Below, in pieces: positions 16,644 to 25,700 of a DNA stretch of 64,000 nucleotides. How positions within the stretch are numbered: the first letter of the stretch is position 1; each line of letters starts with the position of its first letter. The position numbers and the translations under genes were made by a program. The notes under the pieces are model-generated. The model saw only the letters and a program-made list of their open reading frames with translations, was not told the origin of the DNA and ran no database searches. Source of the stretch: Persicitalea sp038235275 (lineage in GTDB: Bacteria; Bacteroidota; Bacteroidia; Cytophagales; Spirosomataceae); NCBI GenBank assembly GCA_038235275.1, contig JBBSUC010000021.1:1-64000 (forward strand). The letters are read 5' to 3'.

Positions 16644-17937
16644 CTTGTGGTACGGTCGGGGCAACGGCGGCCTTCCAGCCCGTCATTTTTTGCCTTACGA
16701 CGGGCGGTAAGCCGCGTGGCCGGTCCGCCAGTGCGGGACCGTCCGTACCACTGGCGATTTCTAATACCCGGGTTGTTTCTACTATCCCACGCACCAAGTT
16801 GTAGATTTTTGTTTCTGGTGTAAGCTTATGCCGGACAAACGGTTCGCCTTCGCGCGTTAACTCCTGGAACCATCCGCCATTGATCTTATCGGGAAAATGC
16901 GCCCAAACGTAATCGTGCGTCTTCTCAAAAGTTTCCAGAAAGACGGGCCGAGCCGAGAGTAAATGTGCTTTCAATAAACACGGCAGGGCTTCCAGATGCA
17001 CCCAGGCTAATTTATGGCCCCAGCGCGGTTCCAAAGGCGGCTGGCTTTTGATGTCCATTTGCTGAAAAAAGCCTCCGGGCGACGCTTCGCCGTGCGCTTC
17101 ATCCCAGGCGGCCCGAATGGTCAACTCCGTCAGGTCGAGCATTTGGTTGAGGAGCTTGCGGTTGCGGGTTCGGTCGGCGATGTCCATCATGAAACTGGCC
17201 ACCTCGAATACGCGTCCCGGCACTAGCATTCGACCCTCGGGGCAGTCCCAGAAATGACCTTCGGGCGTGACGTTTTCCAGTAAGATGTCGGTTCGCCTGT
17301 CGTAGAAATCGCTGGTCATTTCCTCCACGTAGCTGTCCAGCACCTTCTTATACCATTTTTTATCAGCGTATTTTTCTGCTTCCAGCAGCGCGTGGCCGAT
17401 GAGGGCGAATTCTTCCAGGCTTTTGAAGGCTCTTCCGTCGGGCGGCGCTCCGTCCGAAACTTCTTTTTGTCTTTTCGAAAAAAACCTCCGCTTTCGTAGC
17501 AGTTTGGCGAGGGTTTTCTGCGCGGTGTCGGCGTAAGAATCTTCGCCCGTCGCCTGGGCAAGTTGCCCCAAAGCCAGCGTCGCGTGCAAAGCCGGGAAAT
17601 GATCGGTCGCGTTCTCCAGCGGCGTACCCCGGCGGTCGAGTTTTTGATACCAATTGCCCTTGGCATCATGACCTTTTTCCAATAAAAAATCGGCCGTCTG
17701 CTGCGCCCGTTGCAGCCAATCAGGATTGGGACCGAAATGGTTATGGGCAAAGGCGAATGCCCAAACCGCCTGCGCTTGCAGTATAATGGGTTTATCCGTA
17801 GAAATGACTTCCCATTTCTCATCCAAAGCCTCGTAAACGCCGCCGTACTGCGGGTCGAACGCGTACTGCCCCCAGAAAGGCAGTAGGTTTTGCGTCAGTT
17901 CGCGGCGGTATTGGGCGGCGAGTTTTTGGATGTCCAT
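16573..17937 (-). CDS. AGE-family sugar epimerase/isomerase (N-acylglucosamine 2-epimerase-like)
   Basis: 454 residues from ATG 17937 (MDIQKLAAQYRRELTQNLLPFW). A longer frame from 18084 would run across the divergent promoter region and 56 bp of kdsC, so it is rejected. The (alpha/alpha)6-barrel motifs include GGVYEALDE, HATLALGQL, HFWDCPEGRMLVPGRVFE and RWGHKLAWVHLE, with candidate catalytic His residues in the last two. The family interconverts N-acetylglucosamine/N-acetylmannosamine, cellobiose/epilactose or similar. The usual family end falls near VLEIASG; here about 60 extra low-complexity residues follow, encoded by GC-rich hairpin DNA (16648-16752), and the frame overlaps the convergent gene. 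That tail is probably acquired. Confidence 0.82.
   Translation of the reverse strand: MDIQKLAAQYRRELTQNLLPFWGQYAFDPQYGGVYEALDEKWEVISTDKPIILQAQAVWAFAFAHNHFGPNPDWLQRAQQTADFLLEKGHDAKGNWYQKLDRRGTPLENATDHFPALHATLALGQLAQATGEDSYADTAQKTLAKLLRKRRFFSKRQKEVSDGAPPDGRAFKSLEEFALIGHALLEAEKYADKKWYKKVLDSYVEEMTSDFYDRRTDILLENVTPEGHFWDCPEGRMLVPGRVFEVASFMMDIADRTRNRKLLNQMLDLTELTIRAAWDEAHGEASPGGFFQQMDIKSQPPLEPRWGHKLAWVHLEALPCLLKAHLLSARPVFLETFEKTHDYVWAHFPDKINGGWFQELTREGEPFVRHKLTPETKIYNLVRGIVETTRVLEIASGTDGPALADRPRGLPPVVRQKMTGWKAAVAPTVPQARPQNAAPEYPPSSADKSKPTRG
16648..16752. repeat. GC-rich multi-hairpin element encoding the epimerase tail
   Basis: Outer arms GTGGTACGG (about 16648-16656) and CCGTACCAC (about 16744-16752) are inverted. 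They enclose smaller stems such as CGGTCC/GGACCG near 16720-16742 and CTTAC/GTAAG near 16692-16710. It lies where a normal AGE gene would already have stopped. Confidence 0.45.
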
Positions 17938-17985
17938 GCCAATAAGATCTGGTATTGGATAAAGCTTTTGAAAATAGGGGAAAAC

Positions 17986-18018
17986 CAAAAATAGCGTTAA
18001 TTTCGGGCTGAACCCAAA
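17986..18018 (-). promoter_or_regulatory. Promoter for the AGE epimerase gene
   Basis: On the minus strand TTTG (18018-18015), 21 bp, then TATTTTTG (17993-17986) fits the Bacteroidota promoter pattern. The epimerase start at 17937 is about 40 bp beyond the expected transcription start. The kdsC start is only 10 bp away on the other strand. Confidence 0.55.
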
Positions 18019-18028
18019 CCCGCATCCC

Positions 18029-18556
18029 ATGAACCCACCGCTGACCGACCGCCTCCTGCGTATCAAATCCTTTATTTTCGACATCGACGGCGTCCTGACC
18101 GACGGCCGGGTGCTGGCCCTTGAAAGCGGCGAGCAGCCGCGCTCGTTCCACGTCCGCGACGGCTACGGCATCAACCGTGCCCTGAAAATGGGCTACCGCG
18201 TGGCCATCATCTCGGCCCAAAACCAGGTCGGCGTCCGCAAGCGGCTCGAGTACCTGGGCGTGAAGGACATCTTCATCGGTTCGTCGCCCGACGGCAAGCT
18301 GCCGATTTACAAAAAGTACCTGGCCGATTTCGACCTGAACGAGGAGGAGGTCGTCTTCATGGGCGACGACATCCCCGACCTTGAAGTGATGCAGCGCCCC
18401 GCCGTACTGGGCGCCTGCCCCGCCGACGCCGTGGACGAAATCCTGGCTACCGCCGACTACGTCTCGCCCATCGACGGTGGCTTTGGGGCGGCCCGCGACC
18501 TCATCGAGCAGGTAATGAAGGCGCAGGGAAAGTGGATGGCGTGGGTGGAAAAATGA
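18029..18556 (+). CDS. kdsC: 3-deoxy-D-manno-octulosonate 8-phosphate phosphatase (KdsC type)
   Basis: 175 residues, the standard length of the cap-less HAD phosphatase KdsC. Motif I is FIFDIDGVLTDGRVL (nucleophile Asp and general-acid Asp), motif II the Ser of AIISAQNQ, motif III the Lys near KDIFIGS, and motif IV GDDIPDLEVM. KdsC removes phosphate from KDO-8-phosphate in the lipopolysaccharide core pathway (cytosol). The gene is unusually rich in C- and G-ending codons compared with neighbours. A KDO role is the usual assignment, but related YrbI-like phosphatases act on other sugar acids such as KDN. Confidence 0.85.
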   Translation: MNPPLTDRLLRIKSFIFDIDGVLTDGRVLALESGEQPRSFHVRDGYGINRALKMGYRVAIISAQNQVGVRKRLEYLGVKDIFIGSSPDGKLPIYKKYLADFDLNEEEVVFMGDDIPDLEVMQRPAVLGACPADAVDEILATADYVSPIDGGFGAARDLIEQVMKAQGKWMAWVEK

Positions 18557-18557
18557 C

Positions 18558-18676
18558 GCTGGACATTGGACAATTATGGACTTTGGACGCTGGATTTTAG
18601 ACTTTGGACTTTTTTATTCCAATCCAACCGTATCGGCGGCCTATCCAGCGTCCAACGTCCAACATCAAAAATCTAA
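18558..18676. repeat. 7-nt periodic TGGAC repeats with an inverted copy
   Basis: Units GCTGGAC, ATTGGAC, TATGGAC, TTTGGAC, GCTGGAT, TTTAGAC, TTTGGAC occupy 18558-18609, with one 3-nt slip. Reverse-complement units ATCCAGC, GTCCAAC, GTCCAAC follow at 18643-18663, so the kdsC-sbcD spacer can fold back on itself. It lies directly before the sbcD start. Confidence 0.65.
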
Positions 18677-18680
18677 AAAA

Positions 18681-19928
18681 ATGAAAATTCTCCACACCGC
18701 CGATTGGCACATTGGTAAAAAACTGGATCACTACGCCCGGCTGGACGAGCAGAAACTCGTGCTGGACGAAATCTGCCAAATCGCCGACCGCGAGGAGGTC
18801 GATTGCGTGATTATCGCGGGCGATTTATTCGATAATTTTACTCCCTCATCTGAGGCCACAGAATTGCTGTACAGCACGTTGCACTGCCTTTCGGCCAACG
18901 GTACGCGGGCGATCATTGCCATTGCGGGCAACCACGATTCGCCCGAGCGCATCGAAGTGCCGGACGCAATGGCGCGGGCCTGCGGCATTATTTTCGTTGG
19001 CTTTCCCAACGCCGAAGTAAAGCCTTTCCGCACCCAGGCCGGCGTGGAAGTGATGAAAGTGGATAAGGGCTTTGTGGAAATAAAATTGCCCAAAGTCGAT
19101 TTTCCGCTGCGCCTTTTGCTGACGCCCTACGCCAACGAGCAGCGACTGAAAACCTTCCTCGGTCTGGAAGATACGGAGGAAGCCCTGCGCCTGCACCTGC
19201 AAAGCCATTGGCAGCAACTCGCCGACAAGTACCTCGACAACAGAGGCTTTAATCTGCTTGTGACGCATCTGTACATTATGCGCAAAGGCGGTGAGATGCC
19301 CGATGAACCCGACGACGAGCGCCCCATCCTGAACATCGGGGGAGCGCAGGCCGTTTTTTCCGAAAATATTCCTGCCCAAGTCCATTATACCGCTCTCGGC
19401 CACCTGCACCGCTACCAGGTTGTGGACAAGGAGCCTTGCCCGGTGGTGTATTCCAGCAGTCCGCTCGGTTACAGCTTTTCGGAAGCCAACCAAACCAAAT
19501 ACGTGGTCATCCTCGAAGCCGAAGCCGGAAAACTGGTCGGCTATCGTCCCGTTGAACTCACGCAAGGCAAAAAACTCCATCGTGGCAAGTTTGAAACCGT
19601 GGACGATGCCCTTGCCTGGCTTGCAGCACACCGCGACGACCTCGTGCAAATCACAATGGTGACCGAAACCTACCTCGAATCCGCCGACAAGAAGCGTCTG
19701 CTCGATGCCCATCCAGCCCTGATGGCGATTATTCCCGAAATCAGAACCAAAGAAGCCAAGGCCGAAGCTGAAGAGCGCCTGCGCCTCGATCCCGACACTC
19801 TGTCTATCGAAGAGCTTTTTGTCGAGTATTTCAAGAACAGCAAACTTGGAGACGGACAAGTACCCGGCGAGTCACTGCTGGATTTGTTTCGGGAAGTGCG
19901 GGCGCTGGACGAGGCGGAGGATTCTTAA
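18681..19928 (+). CDS. sbcD: Exonuclease subunit SbcD (Mre11-like)
   Basis: 415 residues from ATG 18681 (MKILHTADWHIGKKLDHYAR). An earlier in-frame ATG at 18576 lies within the intergenic repeat and is rejected. All metallophosphoesterase motifs of the Mre11/SbcD nuclease are present: DWHIGK, GDLFDN, GNHDSPER, and the C-terminal GHLHRYQ. With SbcC the protein cleaves DNA hairpins and processes double-strand-break ends. No sbcC follows here; the next gene is methylmalonyl-CoA epimerase, 11 bp downstream. Its position beside palindromic repeats is notable but may be coincidental. Confidence 0.9.
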   Translation: MKILHTADWHIGKKLDHYARLDEQKLVLDEICQIADREEVDCVIIAGDLFDNFTPSSEATELLYSTLHCLSANGTRAIIAIAGNHDSPERIEVPDAMARACGIIFVGFPNAEVKPFRTQAGVEVMKVDKGFVEIKLPKVDFPLRLLLTPYANEQRLKTFLGLEDTEEALRLHLQSHWQQLADKYLDNRGFNLLVTHLYIMRKGGEMPDEPDDERPILNIGGAQAVFSENIPAQVHYTALGHLHRYQVVDKEPCPVVYSSSPLGYSFSEANQTKYVVILEAEAGKLVGYRPVELTQGKKLHRGKFETVDDALAWLAAHRDDLVQITMVTETYLESADKKRLLDAHPALMAIIPEIRTKEAKAEAEERLRLDPDTLSIEELFVEYFKNSKLGDGQVPGESLLDLFREVRALDEAEDS

Positions 19929-19939
19929 CTTATAAACCC

Positions 19940-20347
19940 ATGCTCACCAACCTTGAACATATCGGCATCGCCGTCAACGATCTCGCCGCCTCGGACGCGC
20001 TTTTCACGAAGCTTTTCAACGTGCCCCCCTACAAGCACGAGGAGGTCGCCAGCGAAGGCGTGACGACCTCTTTCTTTAAAATAAACCAAAGCAAGATAGA
20101 ACTGCTGGAAGCCACCCGCGACGACAGCCCCATCGCCCGTTTTTTAGCAAAGAAAGGCGAAGGCATTCACCACATCGCCTTCGAGGTGGATGACATCAAG
20201 GCCGAAATGAAACGGCTGCAAGGCGAAGGTTTTACGCTCCTGAACGAAACGCCGAAACTCGGTGCCGACAACAAGCTGGTTTGCTTCCTGCACCCAAAAG
20301 GGACGAGCGGGGTGTTGGTGGAATTATGCCAATCAGTGCAGAGTTGA
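19940..20347 (+). CDS. mce: Methylmalonyl-CoA epimerase
   Basis: 135 residues with the glyoxalase fold: NLEHIGIAVNDLAASDALF at the start, SKIELLEATRDDSPIARFL in the middle, GIHHIAFEVDDIKAEMKRL, and the terminal GTSGVLVELCQ. Candidate metal ligands His8, Glu near IELLE, His in HHIAF and Glu in LVELC match the family. It converts (S)- to (R)-methylmalonyl-CoA between propionyl-CoA carboxylase and methylmalonyl-CoA mutase. It starts 11 bp after sbcD and is probably cotranscribed. The stop lies at the edge of a 7-nt repeat block. Confidence 0.9.
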   Translation: MLTNLEHIGIAVNDLAASDALFTKLFNVPPYKHEEVASEGVTTSFFKINQSKIELLEATRDDSPIARFLAKKGEGIHHIAFEVDDIKAEMKRLQGEGFTLLNETPKLGADNKLVCFLHPKGTSGVLVELCQSVQS

Positions 20348-20396
20348 GAATGGAGAGTAAAAAAAATCTCAACTCTCAATCCTCCACTTTCCACTC
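20341..20396. repeat. 7-nt periodic inverted repeat between convergent genes
   Basis: Plus-strand units GAGTTGA, GAATGGA, GAGTAAA are followed by TCTCAAC, TCTCAAT, CCTCCAC, TTTCCAC. The arms GAGTTGAGA (from 20341) and TCTCAACTC (from 20367) pair and may terminate mce and tamL, which converge here. Confidence 0.6.
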
Positions 20397-22743
20397 AAAA
20401 AGGATACGCCACCGCAATATTCAGCACCAGATTCTGCTTGCGCCAGGATTTGTCGCGAAAGTTGATTTGGTCGAACACCCACGGGCTGCGCGGCTTATCC
20501 AGGGCCTGGTACCAGGGCTTACGAAAAGGCGTGGCGAGGTCGAGGCGGAAGACGAGGAACGAGAAATCTAGCCGCAGCCCCAAGCCACCGCCGATGGCAA
20601 TTTGCTTGTAAAAGTCCTTGGTGAATTGGCCCTGGACACCGAAAGGTTCGACGTTTCGAAAATTCCAGACATTGCCCGCATCGACGAACAAAGCACCGTT
20701 GATGAGTTGCGAAAATTTGATTCTTAATTCGGAATTCAGTTCCAGACGAATGTCCCCAAAAGCGCTGTTCCCAAAGAAGGACTGACGGGGGTCTGAGTTT
20801 CCCGGTCCCAAACTCCTGGCCCGGAAGGCACGGATACCCGTGGTTCCCCCCGCAAAATATTGCTTGAACTGGGGAAGAGCCATCGAATTACCATAAGGGA
20901 TGCCCAGGCCACCGATGAATCGATTGGCCAGCCGTAGTGAAGGAGACAGATCGCGAAAATAGCGAGCCTCCCCATCGAAGCGGGCAAATTGTTCGAAGAA
21001 TACACTATCTAAAAGTCCGTCGTCTCCTCCCAACGTTTTGTCGAATAGCTTGGCCAAATTTCCGGCTAAATTTATGCCTCCGCTCAAATAAAACTGGTCA
21101 CGCGCAAAGGGGCCTGGCGTGGGTTTGTAGGAAATAGTGTACTGATTTTCAAGGATCAGTTTATCGTCAAGTATCTGGAGAAGCCGATATTGGTCGCGAG
21201 GATTAGGACTGGCAAAAACAGAATCTATAAAACCAGTCGTAATGTTACGGGGCTTGATAAGGTTGATTCCTAACGGGGTAAAAGTTTGCTCTACTTCGTT
21301 ATTGCGTCGCCACGAGTATCCTGCCGATGCTCTTAGTGAGGTTTGGGTATAGAGTCCGCCCTGCGTCAGAGTCTCATAACCAGTCGTCAATATAGTACGG
21401 GGCAAAGCTTGATTGGTAGCCGGATTGATCCGGTAGAAAGGGATGATGAAACGGGGAAAAGATAGCTCGCCCTGGACGTTGAAACGCAGAAAATTGTTGA
21501 TGTTCTGCTGCTGCCCCGGCTGATTTCCCCCGATCTGCCAGTCCACGCCGACATTAGAACTCAGCCGCAGCAGTTCGGCTCCCCGAAAGGTATTTTTGTT
21601 ACTCCACGATACGTCCAACTGCGTACCCGCCAGGTTGTTAGATTTGGTCAAACCACTTATTTCTGTTCGCAACGATTTCTTCTTGGCGGGCGTCAGGTAG
21701 TAGTAGGCGTTTAGAAGCGCCGAGTCGGAACGGGGGACGAGTTCGAAGCGGTTCTTGACGAACTTAAAATTGTTGAGGTTAATCAGCCGCGAGAGCGATA
21801 CGTCGTGCAGGGCGCTGTTATAACGGCTACCCTTGGTGAAGCCGATGGCGTCGTCGAAGATACGGGCTTTGTAATTATTGGCGGGATCGACGATGTTGAG
21901 CCCACGCTCCTGCCGGGCCTGGGTTTCCGAGGTGTCGGGCGACAGGGCGTTATAGTCGGCATACACAAAGATATCACCAATATAGTACTGCTTTAAAGCT
22001 AATTGTGAGGTCGTAGGCTTCACTTTCAGGAAAATATTCACGGCATGCGACTCTTCGGTAGAATCCACTTCGGCGATGAGGTAATCAGGATTAAAATAGT
22101 AGTAGCCCTTCTCTTTCAACAGCCGATCGACCCGGCTGCGTTCGCCCTCAATGACGTCCAGCCGATAGGGGTCGCCCTCGCGAAGCAGACTGCCCCGACC
22201 CGCCTTTTGGGTCAACAGAAAGTCCTTGTTGAATTGCTTGATGGTGTCGTCCACCGCATAAACGACGGTATCGATGTAGTAGCGGGGCTTCACGTAGGCT
22301 TTGTACTCAGCCACGGCGGTGCGTTTCTTTTCATTAGGAATAATCTCGCCCGTGGCGGTCGAGCGGAAGTAGCCCACGTTGTGCATGTAAGCGGCCAGAA
22401 TCTCGGCGTTGGCCGTTACCACGCGTTGACTGGCCAACACGGGCGGCTCGCCGAGTTTCTTACGAAACCAGTTGCGGAAGCCTTTTTCCTTGCGTGGCTC
22501 ACCCAGCAGGTAATAGAACCACACTTTATAAGGGAAGCCGAAAATCGTGGCGTTGGGTGTCGGACGCAGCATTCCCTCCAACTGCCCTTCCAGGCCGCTA
22601 ACTTGCTTCTTTGCCGCCGAGTCAGGCACTACTTTTACGTTGGCTCCTACGTACAAGCTCTCACCGGGCGGCACATACCGCGACACCGAGCACCCACCCA
22701 CCACTAGGGCCAACAAAATGAATACAGTAACCTTTACTCTCAT
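20395..22743 (-). CDS. tamL: TamL: Omp85-family outer-membrane lipoprotein (TamA counterpart)
   Basis: 782 residues. The N-terminus is a lipoprotein signal with Cys18 in VVGGC. It is followed by POTRA-like segments (about residues 30-350) and a C-terminal 16-stranded Omp85 barrel with the conserved VRGF-like lid motif as GIRAFRARSLGPG (about residue 640), ending in the aromatic residue of VAYPF. In Bacteroidota this lipidated TamA relative pairs with TamB, and indeed tamB directly precedes it, overlapping by 4 bp. It is placed in the outer membrane and helps envelope biogenesis (protein insertion or lipid transport). Confidence 0.85.
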   Translation of the reverse strand: MRVKVTVFILLALVVGGCSVSRYVPPGESLYVGANVKVVPDSAAKKQVSGLEGQLEGMLRPTPNATIFGFPYKVWFYYLLGEPRKEKGFRNWFRKKLGEPPVLASQRVVTANAEILAAYMHNVGYFRSTATGEIIPNEKKRTAVAEYKAYVKPRYYIDTVVYAVDDTIKQFNKDFLLTQKAGRGSLLREGDPYRLDVIEGERSRVDRLLKEKGYYYFNPDYLIAEVDSTEESHAVNIFLKVKPTTSQLALKQYYIGDIFVYADYNALSPDTSETQARQERGLNIVDPANNYKARIFDDAIGFTKGSRYNSALHDVSLSRLINLNNFKFVKNRFELVPRSDSALLNAYYYLTPAKKKSLRTEISGLTKSNNLAGTQLDVSWSNKNTFRGAELLRLSSNVGVDWQIGGNQPGQQQNINNFLRFNVQGELSFPRFIIPFYRINPATNQALPRTILTTGYETLTQGGLYTQTSLRASAGYSWRRNNEVEQTFTPLGINLIKPRNITTGFIDSVFASPNPRDQYRLLQILDDKLILENQYTISYKPTPGPFARDQFYLSGGINLAGNLAKLFDKTLGGDDGLLDSVFFEQFARFDGEARYFRDLSPSLRLANRFIGGLGIPYGNSMALPQFKQYFAGGTTGIRAFRARSLGPGNSDPRQSFFGNSAFGDIRLELNSELRIKFSQLINGALFVDAGNVWNFRNVEPFGVQGQFTKDFYKQIAIGGGLGLRLDFSFLVFRLDLATPFRKPWYQALDKPRSPWVFDQINFRDKSWRKQNLVLNIAVAYPF

Positions 22744-25700
22744 TCTATTCTCAAATCTTTCTGAAACAACTCCCGAAACTTGTCATATTCCAGCGTTACG
22801 ATAAAACTCACCCCGGTTTCGATGATAAAGCCCTGCAATACGGCCTGGTACTGATTCTTGCGGTAGGCCCGTACTAGATACTTACCATCTTTGGTAAGGG
22901 CATAGTTCAGAGCGACGTTATCGAATATTTGGTTGGTGGAGTTGCCGGCGGCCGCCCCAGTGTTTTCCAATTCGAAGTTCCTCCCCACCGATACCGTCAG
23001 GCGATCGTTCAAAAACTGTTTACTCAGTCCCACATTCAGGTCGGTGCGGGCCGTGCCGCCCTCGGCCTGGGAGTTGAGATTAAAATTGACGTTAACGCCC
23101 TTTATCAAATCGGAAGCTAAAAGGTTCAGTTGATCGGTAAGCAGTTGGCTTACGCTCTGACGGGCGATGCCCTCGGCGTTAAGGCCGGAGGACGAACTAC
23201 TGCCCGCCTGGTCGGTAAGAAATTTATTTAATATCAAAAGAGCAAACACCTGCTTGTTTAGTTCGGCGGGATTGTTGCGCAACGAAGTGAGGCCGCTGTT
23301 CTGGTCAATGCTGCGGGCATCGTCGCGATTGAGGGTGCTGGACGCCACGATGTCGAAGGTGACGTTTGGGTTCAGCAAGCTACCGTTAATTTTTAGCTGT
23401 ACGTCCAACGGAATTTTCCCCAAGCCATCACGGGGGGCCACACCCAGCGCCGCCAAATCTGCCTTGACGGTGTAAATCGCCGTAATGTCTACCTCAGCGG
23501 CCATCGGGTCGCCCGTCCAGAGGATGGTGCTACCCTTTTGGATGGTAAATTGCTTTTTGAGCACCTCGAAGGTCAGGTCGTAGGAGCCTTCCGTCAGTTC
23601 ATAGAGGCCAAGCAAGTATAGTTGGCCGTTAGGGGCGATGCCCGTGTTAAGCTGGGCGTTGCCCTTCACTTTGATATTATCGCCGTTCAACTCGTCGATG
23701 ACAATGGTAAACTGCGACTTGTCGTCGGCCTCAATGTTCAGCGAAAGCTCCGAGGCGAAGTCCACCATCGTACTGGTGTTAACTTTCACCGTGTCCGACT
23801 GCGCCATGTTGGTCGAGTCGCTCTTGTCCACAAACTTGACGATGCCCTCGCCGGACTCGGCCCCGGCGGCATCGTTGGGCAGGATCACCGTAATGTCGCT
23901 GCCACCCTTTACCTTAATAGTACCGTCGATCACCGACTCGGAGCCTTTTCCCTTCACGTTCAGAGCCATGTCGATCACGCCTTTGCCGTAGAAAAAGTCA
24001 TTATCCTTGCGACTGGCGTCCAGAACAGTGAAGTCGCTGGCCTTAATTTTCAGGTTATAGCCCACATCGGGGATATTGGCGATGGACACGTTGCCATCCA
24101 CGGTCAGTTTCTGGTTCAATGAGTCCTGAACCGTAAAATTATCGAAGACGATGTTTTGACCCTTGAAGTCAATGGTCTGCCCGTTGAAGCGGTAGCGCGC
24201 CCCAAGTTGCTTCACGTCGAAAGCCACGCTGTCGAACTTCATCTGCCCGTTCAGGCGGGGGCTGTCGGTGCTGCCCTGCACCGTAAGTTTTCCCGTCAGC
24301 GCGCCCTGCGCTCTTTCCAATTCGCCAAAACTAAACGCTTGCAGCGTTTTGGCGCTCAGACGGTTCATGTTGATGTCAAAATTCAGCGCGTTATTGCCTT
24401 CCAGCACGTAGTCGCCCGTGAGGGTCATATCGTTCAAGTCACTGTTCAGCTTCACGTCCAGCGCGATGCGGTCGGCGCGTTCGTTGGTGGCATTGATGCT
24501 CAGGTCGCCCACGGGAATCTGAGTAACTGACAAATTTTTCAGCAACAAATCACCCGTGAACGAGGGCGTTTCCATGTAGTTTTTCAGGACAATCTCGCCG
24601 TTCAACTTGCCATTGGCCAGCGTTGAATCCTGGGTGGCCAGGGCGATGAACTGCCCGATGCCCAGACTGTCGAGTTTGATGCTCAGCGGGCCGTTAGGCT
24701 CACTGGTCAGGGAATTGATATTCATGCTTTGGCCCTTGCGATTAATGCCGAAATCCTTGGCCAGTAGCCCGGCGTTGCCGTACTGAACGTAGCCCGTAGC
24801 GTTGGCGTCCCAGGTTTTGTAGTCCAGCAGCAGTTTATCCCGTAAGGTAAAGCGGTAAGAACTGTCGGCGTAGGCCAGTCCGCCGGGTACTGTATGGCGG
24901 AGATTGTTCACCGAGTCACGCACCATGAGTGTAAACAGAGCATTATTGTCGGCCAGCGTACCGTTGAGCGAAGCTTTCTGTACCCGAAATCCCGACGTTT
25001 CCAGCTTGCCCACGTTGCCCGCAAAAGCGGCTTCTCGCCCATTGCCCGACACAATAAAGTTGGTGCCTTCGATGCGCATGGTATCGTATTCCAGCAGCGG
25101 CATCGTCAGTGACATTTTCATCGTGGTATCGAGCTGGCTGTCAATTTTTGCCGAAAAATTTACCCGATCCAGCTTGGTCAGACCGGGAGCAAATTGTTGA
25201 ATAAACGGATGGTTGACCACCTGCGCGTCCAGTTTCATGTCGTATGGTCCTTCGATGGCTTTGTAAGGCACATCCGGCACGGTGAAGTATTTGTTGATTT
25301 CGGTCAGCACCACATCCGCCAGCCGGGCGTAGTCGAAGGTTCCCGACAGATGCGCCTGCATGAAAGGCGCATCCACTGTGGCGTCTTTCACCGCGCCGTC
25401 CGCTGTAAGGCGCACATCCACGCTGTCGAGCTTGACGGGTTCGCCGTCTTTAGTTAGCACGAAGTTGCGCACCGCAATCACGCCCAACGGATTGGCCGGA
25501 TTAGTGGAAGTGAGGTTAGCGTCGATTTGACCCTGTAAACTCAACGCCTCCTCGTACAGATTCAGGGCTTTGAGATTGATCTTTCGGATGTCGGCGTTGG
25601 CGTCCACCGTGGGATACTCGCCATTCAGGTTGGCCTTGGCAGTGAGGTCGAGGTCGATGTTGCTGTCGGCGATACCCGCCGTGAAGTCGGCCAAGCCGTT

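Noticed and set aside
18846..19859. 337-codon minus-strand reading frame across sbcD
   Set aside because: SbcD motifs on the plus strand are complete; the antisense frame has the His/Gly/Val-rich look of a GC-skewed shadow.
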